NCBI GenBank assembly: GCA_003415625.1
Contig: PYIU01000003.1
Location: 5,704,001-5,768,000, forward strand
Length of the DNA stretch: 64,000 nucleotides
DNA from: Aquanectria penicillioides
Taxonomy: Eukaryota > Ascomycota > Sordariomycetes > Hypocreales > Nectriaceae
Reading direction: 5' to 3'
The stretch's first letter is position 1. Every line of letters starts with the position of its first letter. The notes beneath the pieces are model-generated. The model saw nothing but the letters and a program-made list of their open reading frames with translations. It was not told the origin of the DNA and ran no database searches. Below are positions 36,110 to 47,498 of this stretch, piece after piece. Made by a program: the position numbers and the translations under genes.

Positions 36110-39100
36110 ATGTCCGAAAACGACGCCTCCGTCCGTCGCATCCTGCCCCAGAGCTCCCAAATGAACAATTTTTCCTTCGCGCCCCAGCAGTACGCTCAGC
36201 GCGAGACACAGAAGAGTGCGCCCTCCACCGCGACTTGAGCCCCGCCTTGCTCCCCAACTGACCCCTCATCGCAGACTATGTCTTCGTCGACGAGCACAAC
36301 CGCCACAAGCGGTTGAAGGGTATGATGCGAACAACTCCCCTGCACTGACTGTGTGCCTCTCTGAACTAACCGTTGGTTTTTTTCTTTCGTTGCATAGTTA
36401 TGAGAGCTTGTGAGGGTTGCCGAAGGAGGAAGATCAAATGCGACGCTGCGACCACCAACACATGGCCATGTTCCGCCTGCATCAGGCTCAAGCTTCACTG
36501 CGTGCGCCCAAATGGCTACGACGGTGCCACCGACTCGACGACATACGACCAAGCTCATATGAGCTCCTCGGATCAATTCCAGCAGATGCCCATTCAGCAG
36601 CAGGTTCTTCACACAGCCACTAAACCCCAATCTTCTGGCATGTACTCAGCGCAGCAGTCATACCCAGACGCAACCTCTGCAGGGTACCAGACAGTTCCTT
36701 ATGATGCGACCCAACCACAAAGCAGCATGTCCTACGCCGCTGTGCAGCCTCCTGTATCTATGATCGACCACACTTACGCGCCGCAGAATGTGTTTCCTAC
36801 TCCGCCTATGCAGCAGCAGCAACCACAGCGCCCGGACTCCTCTCCCGAGGCCTATTCCCCTAGTGAATATCAGCACCAGGACCTCGCTGACTTGCTCGGA
36901 ACTCTCAAGGTGAATGAGGCAGGAACAGGTATTATAACCCAGTGATACCCCATTCAATGTTGGCACCGCTCTAATACAGCTTCACGCAGCGCCGTATTTG
37001 AGAAATAAGGCTTCGTTCCGCCGAGAAGAACAGCCTGTTATTGAAGAATCAGATGACTACAAGTGTGCATTGCCCCCTATGATGCCTGCTCCTGGCTTGA
37101 AGATTCGCATTCCGCCAGAGCTGATGCCTGATGACGAGACTGCATTGCATTATTTTGACCTTTTTTTCACCCACGTCCACACCTATGTTCCTGTTCTCTG
37201 CAAGACTCTGTTTTATCAACAGTGGAACTCGGACAGAGAATCGATATCTCCCCTCATTCTGGAAGCGTTGTTTGCCATTGGCGGCCGTCTGGCCGAGGAT
37301 CCAACAGAGGGACAACAATGGCTTGCCCTTGCTACCAGTACGTTTGACCAGTCCAAATTGTTAGAGGTGTGGTTTGTTGACCCTGCTAGGACACGCCGAC
37401 TCCTTCATGGACATACCACGAATGAGCACTCTTCAGGCCTTGTTGATGATTCTCAAGGCGCGTGAAGCGGCTCCGAAACGGGGATACTACTATCGTTCAT
37501 GGATGACCATTGTACAATGCGTTCAAATTGGCAAGGACTTGGGCTTGGATGAACACTATGAAGACCACCAAGCAGGCAAGCCTTGCGACTTCCCCGCTCA
37601 AGAATGCCAGCTGCGAACCCGAATCTGGCAAGTCGTGTTTACTTGCGAGGTCATGGTCGGCGCCCCTCAAGGTATATCACTTCCCTGTGTCCCTCTCGTT
37701 TTCCTCGACGCGGCATCTGACTCATTTTAAGCACGATATGATCTGGCAGTCACAGTAGATTCAGTTGACTTCAGTGTGCCGCGGCCGATTCCTGGTTGCG
37801 ATGACAGCGAGTACCACGTGGCTCGCCATTTTACTTACTTTGGTCGCGTGGTACGCAACATTGGTCGAATGAGCAGAGTCTACAACCGACTCAAGAGACG
37901 TAAAGAGTGGGGGATCGACCCCGAATTCCAGCAACTGAACCAATCATTCAACACATGGTTAACAGAACTACCTGCCGACATGGCAATATCCTTCCCGCCT
38001 GACGGCTCTCCCCCATGGATCCCGTCTCACTTCCTGGGAAACATGCACGCATACTACTATCTCACCCTGATCCTTTTCCATCGTCCGCAGCTATCATTCC
38101 TGGATCCCAATGCACCCGATGGACAGTGGAAGCGCCACATGCTGATTTGTTACAACTCGGCCAAGGCGGTTTGCCGTCTCCAGGAAGCCACGGTCAACAC
38201 GTTTGGCCTCACTGGTCTCCAGTGCATGCAGCGGGGGCATAGCTTTGTCGTTTACGCTGGCTTGTCTTGCATCGTTATTCACTTGGTAGGAGTTGTTTTG
38301 TTTCTGTTTCTGTTTCTGTTTTTTTCTTCGTTGCTTTGGTTTATTGGTTTCTTGTGTGCTTGTGTTTTTACAACGGCTGGATCTAACTTGTGTCAACTTT
38401 AGGTGGCGATTATTTCCCCAGACCCTGACCTGAATAGCGATGCTCGGGAGTTCTTTACCAGACACATGAGAATCATGGAAAAGGTAATGGATTCCTGGTC
38501 GATGCCTGAACTAGAGAAGCAGATAAATGCTCTCCGGGAAGCCTTCTCCGCCGATGTACGGAAGCCATTCGTCCTGAAGCCCTCATTCCCCTATGGAAGC
38601 CCCCATCCGTCCACCCATTCGAGCCCGCCACGGGAACCCAGGGTTACCGCCCGCCAATTCATCGGACAGGATCTATGGATCAAGCCTTGGATACGCAGAG
38701 TGCCCAACAAGTCAGTTATACCAGCCACCCCATCACACCTCCCATCTCCGCGGGCCCAGTGGACAGCAAGAGTGACTCTCCAGCTGTACAGTCACTCGTC
38801 ATGATGTCTCAAGGAACTCAAGGCCCAGGTATGGCGCAGAGCATGCCCCTGTCTGACCAGCCCGGGTGGAACCCATCGCGGATATTTGAGTAAGTAAACC
38901 CCTGTGTCAATGCCGTGCGAAGGCTTGTTTAAATTCGCCGTTTGGGGCGATGCTGACTTGCCGTGCTCATAGACAATGGAACACGACATTTGGTACGCCC
39001 GCCCACACACAACCCAGTTCCACCCCTCCTCAACCCAGCTCTCTAAACGTTCCATCATCGGCAGGTGCCACTGAGGTTTCGACCCTCCAGGATATCCAGG

Positions 39101-39279
39101 CCGTCCATGCCAGCTTGCCGGCGGGCGCACAGCAGCTCTCACCGTCACAGTACTCAGCAGCACCCGTCACAAGCTTTGTGACTCCAGCCATGTGGCAAGA
39201 GTCTGTTGCTAGTGTCTATGAGGGCGGTCTCAAGCGGGCTTGGGACTATGATGGCGGCTCTGTCGTGAAACGTCACTAA
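36110..39279 (+). CDS. Zn(II)2Cys6 fungal transcription factor
   Basis: Eight exons: 36110-36215, 36275-36319, 36398-36928, 36990-37337, 37390-37671, 37732-38285, 38403-38889 and 38973-39279, about 886 residues. The binuclear zinc cluster is at residues 55-85 with spacing CX2CX6CX9CX2CX6C (ACEGCRRRKIKCD, then PCSACIRLKLHC). A Gln/Pro/Ser-rich linker follows to about 225. The fungal-specific transcription factor domain starts near 275 (HYFDLFFTHVHTYVPVL) and runs past KRGYYYRSWMTIVQCVQIG. The tail ends WQESVASVYEGGLKRAWDYD. The product is a nuclear DNA-binding regulator; its pathway is not recognisable from sequence. Exon 7 has a frame break. The first frame runs to about 38804 without sense, while YRPPIHRTGSMDQALDTQSA continues one frame back, consistent with one base missing at CCC 38637-38639 or GGG 38641-38643. 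The GTGCGC donor of intron 1 is non-consensus. Confidence 0.88.
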
Positions 39280-40084
39280 TGCGGGAAGCCTGCCGCTCTG
39301 ACATGACCCAGACATAACCTGGAGTGTGCAGCATGCCAAAGGGGATAACAGCAGTTGTCATTAACCAGCCACCCTCGCCCAAAATGGGTGGCGAAGTCTC
39401 GTTATGAGGAGACTTATTCCTTAGCACATATTCCACGTCTAACGTTGGCCTGGCGCCGAGTGACGTTGAGGCCAACAAGCTATGCAGCTCATGTTCGAGA
39501 CGCTTTGTTACGGTGGTTGTATTGTATAGTTATGATGACTACAAGCCTTGTCATGCGTGAAGCAATCACAAGGAGATGAGAAAAATGCACTACGGCTGGA
39601 AGGGTGGGGGAATGGTCAAAGAAGGATGGAAAATGAATCGATTTTTTTTTACGAAGTACGACTGGAGGCGTTTTGGTTTAGGCTTGCAATAAGGGCCTGG
39701 AGTCTTTGGCCTCGGATAGGGATGGATGTATTATTAATTACACGCGCATCCTTTTTCTGGTCTGCAGACAAAAGGCAAGGCGGATACGGCCTTTACCCTG
39801 ATCACAGGAAGCAATTGAGCGGTTTGGTCCAGAGGTGTGCAAAGTAACTCCGGGGCATATGGCATGTTGGGCGTTTTGTGTGTTTGGTGGGGGGTCTTGA
39901 TTAATGGACTCCTCAAAAAGACTTTTTTTTTTCGCTCCTCAGATCTGCTAAACTCTCTTCGTGCAGGGCGTGTTCATATCTACCACATTGGCTCAATTTT
40001 TGGTGTAAATTTCTGTGGTTTATTCCATGTAGGAAATTGTATTAAAGCTGATATTGCATGTGTCAGGACCAGCCCAGTGACTGA
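39280..40084. other. Convergent intergenic region
   Basis: The transcription-factor gene (+) and the membrane-protein gene (-) end toward each other here. T-rich and AT-rich stretches fit 3' untranslated regions. No gene is supported. Confidence 0.55.
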
Positions 40085-41120
40085 CTACCTAGGTGCTCCC
40101 GCTATCTGTGCCTTTTTACCAACCTTATCTTTGATCGCATCCCAAATCCAGGCGTCAACCTTGTCCTTCTTTTTATTCTCGTAACGAACTCTCCTCACAG
40201 GTCCCTTGTCCTGGACATAGAACTTACCGACGGCGCGGAAATTGTACCAACGGCGCTTCGCGTTCTCGACAGCAGTGTCGCGAACGTAGTTGACAAGTCC
40301 AAAGCGGCGGTGGACGGGGGAGAGGTCACCGGCCTGTAGGGAACTATAACGGGGCTTGGCAATGGAGCTCATGGTGGTGAATGTGAGTTGTGTGTTGGGT
40401 GGGAGTGTCTTGATGTAGCGTTCCAATAGGGCCCTTGAGACGCGGGCATAGCCTGGGAGGTGGATGTGGATGTGAGTGACGAAGGGGGATGTGACGGATG
40501 CAACAAAGAGAACGGGAATGATGCCACATAGAGCGACTTTTGGCGCATAAAGTGTTAGCCGTCGTCTTTCGTCTTTGCGCTGCTTTGATTCATGGTGGCC
40601 ATCGCGTGACGCCATTCACATGAGACGATGAGGGTTGGAGATGGGACGTACCACCAGCTGTCTCCCAAACAGGCTTCTCGGCTTTGACGTAGCCTGGTGC
40701 TACGACGAAGCAGAAAAATGCGCCCATGAATAGGGTTGTAATTTTGACCATGGCGAGGAAGGTAGTCCTGCCGGTGCCAGCATGATAGATGATCAACCGC
40801 TCAGGAAATTCTACGATGGATCAGCGCGAGATGCCCTCATTTCGGATATCTCTTCACACGTGGCGAGAGAGATCAACTGTCATACCGAAATCCTTTCCCT
40901 TCCTTGAAGCCGCCCTAGCCTGTCGTTTAAGCTCCTCCTCTACCCGCGAGGGCCGCTTTGGCGCAGGTCCGGCGTAGCATCGCCACGACAGCTTCTGGAA
41001 CGGTTTCCGGAGGGAGCGGCGTAGGGAGCGAGGAAGAGCTGCTGGGACGGGGCAGCCAGGAGACAAAGAAGTCAATTGGATTGGCCAGAGCCGGGGGATT
41101 ATTGTTCTGAACTGCAGCAT
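40085..41120 (-). CDS. Probable mitochondrial membrane protein, TMEM70/186/223-like
   Basis: Minus-strand exons are 41120-40886, 40810-40652 and 40536-40085, with introns of 75 and 115 nt, giving 281 residues. The N terminus (MLQFRTIIPRLWPIQLTSL, then RSLRRSLRKPFQKLSWRCYA) is Arg-rich, acid-free and amphipathic like a mitochondrial presequence. Exon 2 continues FPERLIIYHAGTGRTTFLAM into a first membrane span (ITTLFMGAFFCFVVAPGYV, about 100-119). Exon 3 opens with a second span (ALCGIIPVLFVASVTSPFV, about 133-151), followed by the soluble segment HLPGYARVSRALLERY and a basic C terminus. Two spans plus this tail resemble the TMEM70/TMEM186/TMEM223 family (assembly factors of ATP synthase and complex I in animals), but that assignment is from layout only. 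It lies 364 bases downstream of the DsbA-like gene on the same strand. Confidence 0.65.
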
Positions 41121-41484
41121 ATTACATATGAAAGTGGATGGCCAGGATAGATGCGATGAAAAGGGCGTCGAACCCGTGCAACTGGAAAAAAGTCATGGCC
41201 TGAAGTGGAAAGACGCGGCCGAGGACGCGATTGGAGCCATGTGTAAATGCGGAGGCTTGGCACCAGCCCAAAATCAAATTAGCACGTATCCCCCCTCCCC
41301 GCTGCGGGTGATGCGGCGAGCTCACGGGTACGAACTCTTTTTTATTCAAGTGCCACCGCCACTGTTCCGTACCTCATTGAGCTAAATGCTCTTTGTGAGT
41401 AAGACAAGCAATTTACAGCATCTGTATTGTATCTGCTCTGCTCAATGATTACATCGAATTGCCCCCAGAAAACGAGGTTCCAAC
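41121..41484. promoter_or_regulatory. Short intergenic region upstream of the membrane-protein gene
   Basis: These 364 bases hold the 3' end of the DsbA-like gene and the promoter of the downstream membrane-protein gene, both on the minus strand. No coding frame is supported. Confidence 0.5.
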
Positions 41485-42135
41485 TTAGACAACATTCTTT
41501 GTGAGCCACTGAGTCCACTGCTCGATGGTCCAACCGGAGCTGATATCCTGCACAACTCCGTCATACACAACGGTGGGCGTAACGTGAACACCAATGAGGC
41601 GGTTCATCTTGGTGATGAGCTTGACATCGTTTGTGACCTGGTTCCCCGCATTCAGCGATCCGTTTTCGCCCGGCTTGTCCGAGATGACGAGCAAGCCGTA
41701 AACCTCGTCCTCGTCCACGCCAGCCTTGGCAGCAACCTTGGCGAGGCGGCGATAGGTGTCGTTGCGCGTCTCATTGACAACATTGACGTCGAAGAAGCCC
41801 TGCTGCTCGTCGAACAGGATGCCGCTGAAGCTCCAGAAGCGGTCCGGGGCGATGCGCAGCACGGCGAGAGCGGCCTCGTGCATCAGCGTCGACGACGGGT
41901 GCCACGGCTGGATCTGCTGGCGGAAGATGAGGGCCAGGCTCGAGGCCCAAGTCGGATTCGCCTTGACGGCGGGAATCACGGCATTGTTGAGCGTGCGGAA
42001 GATCTTGGCCGAGAAAGGGCAGCAGTAGTCGAGATAGATCTCCAGCGTATGAGTCGTGTGGGCAACCGAGGACGGAGTTGCCGGTGGGGGAGCGAACTCG
42101 TACTTCTGGCCTGCGAGCTTGGGAGGGAGAGCCAT
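41485..42135 (-). CDS. DsbA-like thioredoxin-fold protein
   Basis: A single 216-residue exon from ATG 42135. The fold starts with the strand LEIYLDYCCPFSAKIF (about residues 31-46), where thioredoxin/DsbA proteins carry their active site. Here it is C-C-P-F rather than CXXC, so the two cysteines are adjacent and a classical disulfide-exchange motif is absent. A helical insertion and the cis-proline loop (GVHVTPTVVYDG) follow, then a C-terminal helix (WTIEQWTQWL). That matches small DsbA-like proteins of fungi, often annotated as thioredoxin-like or glutathione-transferase-kappa-like. No signal peptide or presequence is obvious. The substrate and the pathway are unknown. Confidence 0.75.
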   Translation of the reverse strand: MALPPKLAGQKYEFAPPPATPSSVAHTTHTLEIYLDYCCPFSAKIFRTLNNAVIPAVKANPTWASSLALIFRQQIQPWHPSSTLMHEAALAVLRIAPDRFWSFSGILFDEQQGFFDVNVVNETRNDTYRRLAKVAAKAGVDEDEVYGLLVISDKPGENGSLNAGNQVTNDVKLITKMNRLIGVHVTPTVVYDGVVQDISSGWTIEQWTQWLTKNVV

Positions 42136-43379
42136 TGCGAATTTGAGTTTTGGGCCTGAGCTAGTTTTCTTTGCGCCCTTGTCTGACTTGTTGGCGATCC
42201 TCTGGTTTTAAAGGCGCGAACGACGAACAATGCCAAGAGTTGTGTGCGTGTAAATCCAGGTGCAAGTGTACGGAAATGAAAAATGGAAATGGAAGTCTCA
42301 TGTGTCTGTGACGGAGCACTTGAAGCTCAGCTCTGGCGTTGAGGGGTCATGGTGGGGCCGAGCTCAAGGTTGGAAGCCGCAGATGACGACAGCGACATGC
42401 AATATTACAAATGCTCTAGGAGACGTCCCAGGCAAGGGTTCAAACACGTGGTGAGCTCCATTATCAACACCGGAGATAGGCAGACCTGAGATATTTACCC
42501 TGTGTGTCGGTGACCTAATGACCTTTTGTTTTTGGTTGTCGGTTTTCACCTCCGTCTAGGTATACCTCACAGTTATTTTGCGTGAATCACCAAGCACCAT
42601 TTGGTCTGGCGGCTACTCAAACTGCGTAACCAATCGCAATCAGCACACGCTCAAGGTTAGTTCTCGCAACTTTTATTTCCTTTCCGAACAATTTGGGGCC
42701 TTTAACACCCCAGTAGAAACCAAAAGTACTGTAAAGAAAGAAATGCACTATTGTTGGACAGGTTTCTACCCTCCCATTTACCGTCATGGCTTCTGATCCA
42801 CATCCCCATTCTCCCGCCATGAAACTGCCGTCTGGAGCCACCCTTAGGACCGAAAGATCCACCAAGCTCATTGCTAGCTAAAATAAAATCCTGAGATCGA
42901 GTTTGAGTGATTTATTTTTCGCTCGATGTTATGCAATGGCTTCATTGGTATAATCTCGGACAAGGCGTCATGGTAGACAAGACTGCGGGCGTACTATATC
43001 CAGGACCCAGCAAAATACTTGCCATCAAACCCAGTCCACCTATGGGGATTGAATGCCTGGAATAACCATCAATTACATAGAATGTCAACGTAGCAGGCCA
43101 TCTGGGCTGCCTAGACAAAGGTCATCAATCCTTGTGGAAATCAACTCCAAATTGCCCGATGGGGTATTCATCGCTACTAGAGACAAGGCGAGAAAGGTGA
43201 CAAATCGCTGTCCATTTCGACCTGGTGGATTTTGCACATCTTCCATGGAACATTTTTTATTCTGGATGACGGCTAATAGCTCATCTTGCTTTTGCTGAGG
43301 GTCAGCGACGTGAGCCCTATGTACTGGTCCGCACATGCTTATGAGGAAGAGGCTAGGCTTGCGGGCCCTTTATTTCAGG

Positions 43380-45760
43380 TATCATCTTCCAGTTCCCTAT
43401 TACAAGCGTGAATTATAGACATTATGGCTCATAAACGAGCATGTTCTTCACCAAATGAACAATATGGTCATTGCGCTAGGAACAAAGGCGTCTCCGCACC
43501 CAGAACACTCAACGATGGCTTCCAAGGAAAGTTTGATCCCTTTGATATCGACTTCGCAGTCGTCATTACATGAAGAAACTTCCAGAACCAAAAAGGCCCA
43601 ATACTCTCTCGAATCCTTCACTTGATCCTAAAAGACAAGCCCTTTGTGCAAGTGGCCATGAATGGCGCCTCAATTCTAGCTAGCCTATTTCTGATTGCCG
43701 CAGGGTTGGGACAAGAATGAAATGCCAACGGAATTTCGACCAAGGCTTCCTTACCTCAAATCGAAGAAACAATTTTTCATTGGTGATATCCATTGATCTT
43801 GACGTAACGGCGGCGTGTATCCCAAGGATCACATATCGAGACAATATGTACCACTATATCGATGGAACCATCCCCTAGTTTCGGAGCGATCATTTGTATA
43901 GTTTTATATCAATTTGGTTGGAGATCCAGAACAGGTCCAGTGTTATTGCATTAGGTTTGATCCACGATTAGAATAACTCAAGTCTCCACACCAGAGGTGA
44001 ATTACCCTTCTCCGTCAGTTGTGTCACTCTCGAGTTTGTCAGTGCAGCAATAAGGATACCCAATTTGAACAAAGTATTTCAAAAGAGCTTATTTTAAAAT
44101 ATAGAATGGCTGAATCATCTTGTATTAACTGTTTGGGTCCATTTAATCACCTAGAGACGTGGTACGCAAGACGAGTGTTCGCAAGATGGAAAGTAGTTCG
44201 CAGTAGGAAGTTCACGCATCACGGAGTGTGACCACAAGCCCCTTCATGACTTTGAGTCATAAGCCGTCTGAAGATCCAAGCAAGTAACCAAACCACTAGG
44301 GTTTTCACTGAAAAGTCAACTGCAGTTCGTGCCCACGCCTCGTCCAATTTTAGAGAGGACTTCGTCGTCTTAGAAATAGACCCGTTTTGCCTCGGCTTCG
44401 ACCAATGCGGGTAGCCTTCTTTTCTCTGACTTTCATTTGTTTCAATGAAGAGTCTCGATATTAATAGAATGAAGAGAGAGGGGGTATTTGTAGGATATAT
44501 GTAAGGTAGCCCTCGCAAGAATGCTTGAAACGATTGAGACAGCTGCCCCTCATACGTGACAGTGTTAGGGGGATCGCGTTTAGCTCATTCTTAATGAAAT
44601 CCAACCCACCATAAAAATGACCAGACGCTATTTCTTATCATCCTAATTTTTTTCTTCTAGAGAGATTGAACTTCTCTGTTTGAACACAGGATTTTGATCA
44701 TTAGCAGATTATGGCCTTGATAGGAATTTAGCTAAGGACGGCTAAGGACGGCTAAGCATGAGCAACAATGATTGATCCTAACGGTAATCCAAAGGTCTAA
44801 CGAAGATCCCGATCCTAATATTCCAGGCCTAACACTCCTCCCTAACTCTAAACAATATTAGAAGATTAAACAAACCAAACAGTAAACGTGCTTTTACCCG
44901 CCTATTTTTTGTATTGCTGAGAAAGCATTATGAGGACAAAATGCGAACAGTTTAATGGGCTGTCATTTTCGATGTTTGATATTTAGTTGACGTAGAATCT
45001 CCCCATATAGGACTTTTGAAACTTGGTCACGATTCCGATTGAGCCTTCGGTATCACTAGAAGCAAGTCACGTCCCAACCATAACCTCGATATATTTTTTC
45101 TAGCCATGCAGTATTGCTCAATTAATTTTGATCCCAACACTCTCATACATATTCTTAATTTTCTTTTGTTCAGGATTCTCCCTACTATGATTTTATTTCA
45201 TGGCCAAATCCAGCAAATGGAAAAAATCAGTCTGTTTTGTGTTTCATCAACGTGCTTTTTGCTTCGACAATTTTCAACACATCAGGGTGACTATCAAAAC
45301 TTGTATCATAAATTTTCCTATCTATGTAATTGATACAAGTATTAATATGGTCGAGTTTCTTAAGAGAGTGAATGTGATAAATAACGCTTGCCTGGGGTTC
45401 ATTTTGCGCTAAATGTGATAATGATTTCTAGAGTGCTCTCATGGGTGTTGTTTTTATCAGAGGGTATGTTCATAAGCTCTGTGAAATCACTCTTGCCTTT
45501 CTTAAATAAATCCCTCAGAGGTAGAAATGGTGATTACGTGCATCGCTTCGATTCGGCATCCTAACATTTATCGCAAAACTCCCATCGACTTCACTAAGTT
45601 TTTCACTTTTCGTGATAGTTGGCAAAGTGAGAAGAGTGATAATTCACATAACAGTTACATGAAATCTATGATATTAACCGTTGGGAGAAATGAGGTGTGG
45701 CAACGGGAAAGGGCCGAGAAAGTCCCAGGAAGTTATAAGTGCTCATCTCATCTCAGTGAG
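43380..45760. repeat. AT-rich block, possibly a RIP-degraded element
   Basis: Base composition shifts to A/T, open frames shrink and stop codons become dense. A decamer GCTAAGGACG is repeated tandemly near 44731-44756. The appearance fits either a mutated old transposon or one of the AT-rich blocks known in some Hypocreales. No transposase, reverse transcriptase or terminal repeat was recognisable. The boundaries are approximate. Confidence 0.5.
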
Positions 45761-46314
45761 CGGAGAGCATGCTGACAAGAGTGGAGGCTGCTGATTTCTA
45801 GGGTTCGCTACGAAATAACATGCCAAGAGGTGAGGGATGAGACAAGAAAGTAGACGAGCAGAGCAGCATGGATTCAACACTGTAGTATATTGCACCGGCC
45901 GTGAAGACCAATGTTGGGTTAATAAAGCCACAATTACCCGTAATATATATCAATTGGAGGAGGTGTTGGGAGTGGAAGATACGTACTTAAAAGTGGGGGT
46001 TGGGGACGAGACTGATCGGAGATACTGAGACTGAGGATTACGCTTAAAAAAGACTTTAACTCGACAGCCGATTGACTGCCGACTGTTGCATGTGGCGTTG
46101 GTGCTGACCCGGAGAGGTGGCACAAGTCGGAGGCATGATTTCGAGAACCAAGCACACCGAAAGTCTTTGTCGATTGAACAATGCCACCTCGGCCGCATCA
46201 CAGAGAAAGACAGACAGATGCAATGGGTTCAAACGCATCTGTGCTCCAGTGCCGGGTTGAGATTGGTCTCCACTTTGCTCACCTAGGATCATCATGGCCT
46301 CGTCTGTCTGCAGG

Positions 46315-47078
46315 CAAGGTACTATCAAGGTCAAATGACGATATGGATTGATGCTGCTCACGAGTTATCACTCAGCTTAGGCACCTCACCGCGTCCTACC
46401 TCGAAGCGCAAGCCCTCCTCCGAATTTCTCGGCGCTTCTGGTTAGCGGGGGGTGAGACGCGATTTGCGAGCTGGGGTACGTCCTCGGAACCCGTCTGACA
46501 AACGGGACCGTTTGACCGTACAATCTTCGTCATGAACCCCATTGTTTCCCCGATTCTTGCTTGGCCGATGCACTCGCGGGCGTACGTGTATGTTATGTGA
46601 CTTGTCCCCTGTCCCAGGCTGCCGCTTGTTGTGGTCACTGCTCCGCACGTTGGAAATGGCCTCGTCTCCCAAGCCCGTACGTACTCCAGCAATTGGCCGT
46701 CAAGGTGCTCTAGGTTTGGTATCGTATTGCAATGGGGGCGGGACCAGATGAAAAGACACCAGATCTCGTGGTCTGTATGTACTTTACGTATTCGTAGTCG
46801 AGCTATCGCCTCGGAACGACTCTGTGCCGGGGTTAAATTTTTAGTCGCGTGGTCACCGGATGGGAAACCACGAAAATAGCCGTTGATGGAGCTCCAACAC
46901 GGAGACTGTCCGGGGGCCTCGACCTTGGCTTCTTTCCTCTTTACCGGCGCTGGCGTAGGCTGTAGGCTCTCACTGGGTCCTGAAAGCAGGTACGAGGGGG
47001 GGGGGGAACACATTCATCCGGTACTTCCTTCCCCAAACCCGTGTGTGGTAGGCCGGCACCATGGAAGAAGGTACCTTG
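46315..47078 (+). promoter_or_regulatory. Cluster of CAAGGT motifs upstream of the ZIP transporter
   Basis: CAAGGT occurs at 46315-46320, 46326-46331 and 46701-46706, and its complement ACCTTG at 46922-46927 and 47073-47078. The first two form a direct repeat spaced one helical turn apart. The last is part of the palindrome AAGGTACCTT. CAAGGT is the core bound by the zinc-responsive activator ZafA in Aspergillus fumigatus. That it works here is inference from its place before a zinc transporter gene. Confidence 0.4.
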
Positions 47079-47498
47079 ATGGAATGTACCTTCCTCTTTG
47101 TCACGCGGGCGAAACCGGGGTTGTAGTGGCCCGAACTGCATTCTTACCTTCGATAGTGGGGCGCCGCCCGCATTCTGTCTCGCCTCCCTGGATGGCCAAC
47201 CAACGACCGTCATCAATCAATGCAACGCCAAAAGTCGGTCATCTTTAAATAATACTTTGGCTCTGACATTGGCAAACCATTGATGACATCCATGACACGC
47301 CTTTTTCTCTTTTTATCCAAAATTTATTTCTCATCAGAGACCCATTCTTGAATTCGTCGCGTTGAAGCTGCATACGTCGCCCTTAACACAAACACACGCT
47401 CACGCAGCTCTCCACACTGACTTACGAATCCTCGACTCACTCACCACGGCATCACCACGGTCGCCCCCCGCGGGTATCTTTCCCCGCCCTTCACTATC

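Larger units (their letters stand above)
42136..47498. other. 5.4-kb gene-free region with an AT-rich core
   Basis: This lies between the divergent DsbA-like and ZIP genes. The centre (about 43380-45760) is distinctly AT-rich, and the flanks are of ordinary composition. No frame longer than about 120 codons carries family motifs. The right flank (about 46300-47498) should contain the ZIP promoter. Confidence 0.55.

Noticed and set aside
41584..42159. A 191-codon + strand frame opposite the DsbA-like gene
   Set aside because: It is the antisense shadow of a recognisable thioredoxin-fold gene.
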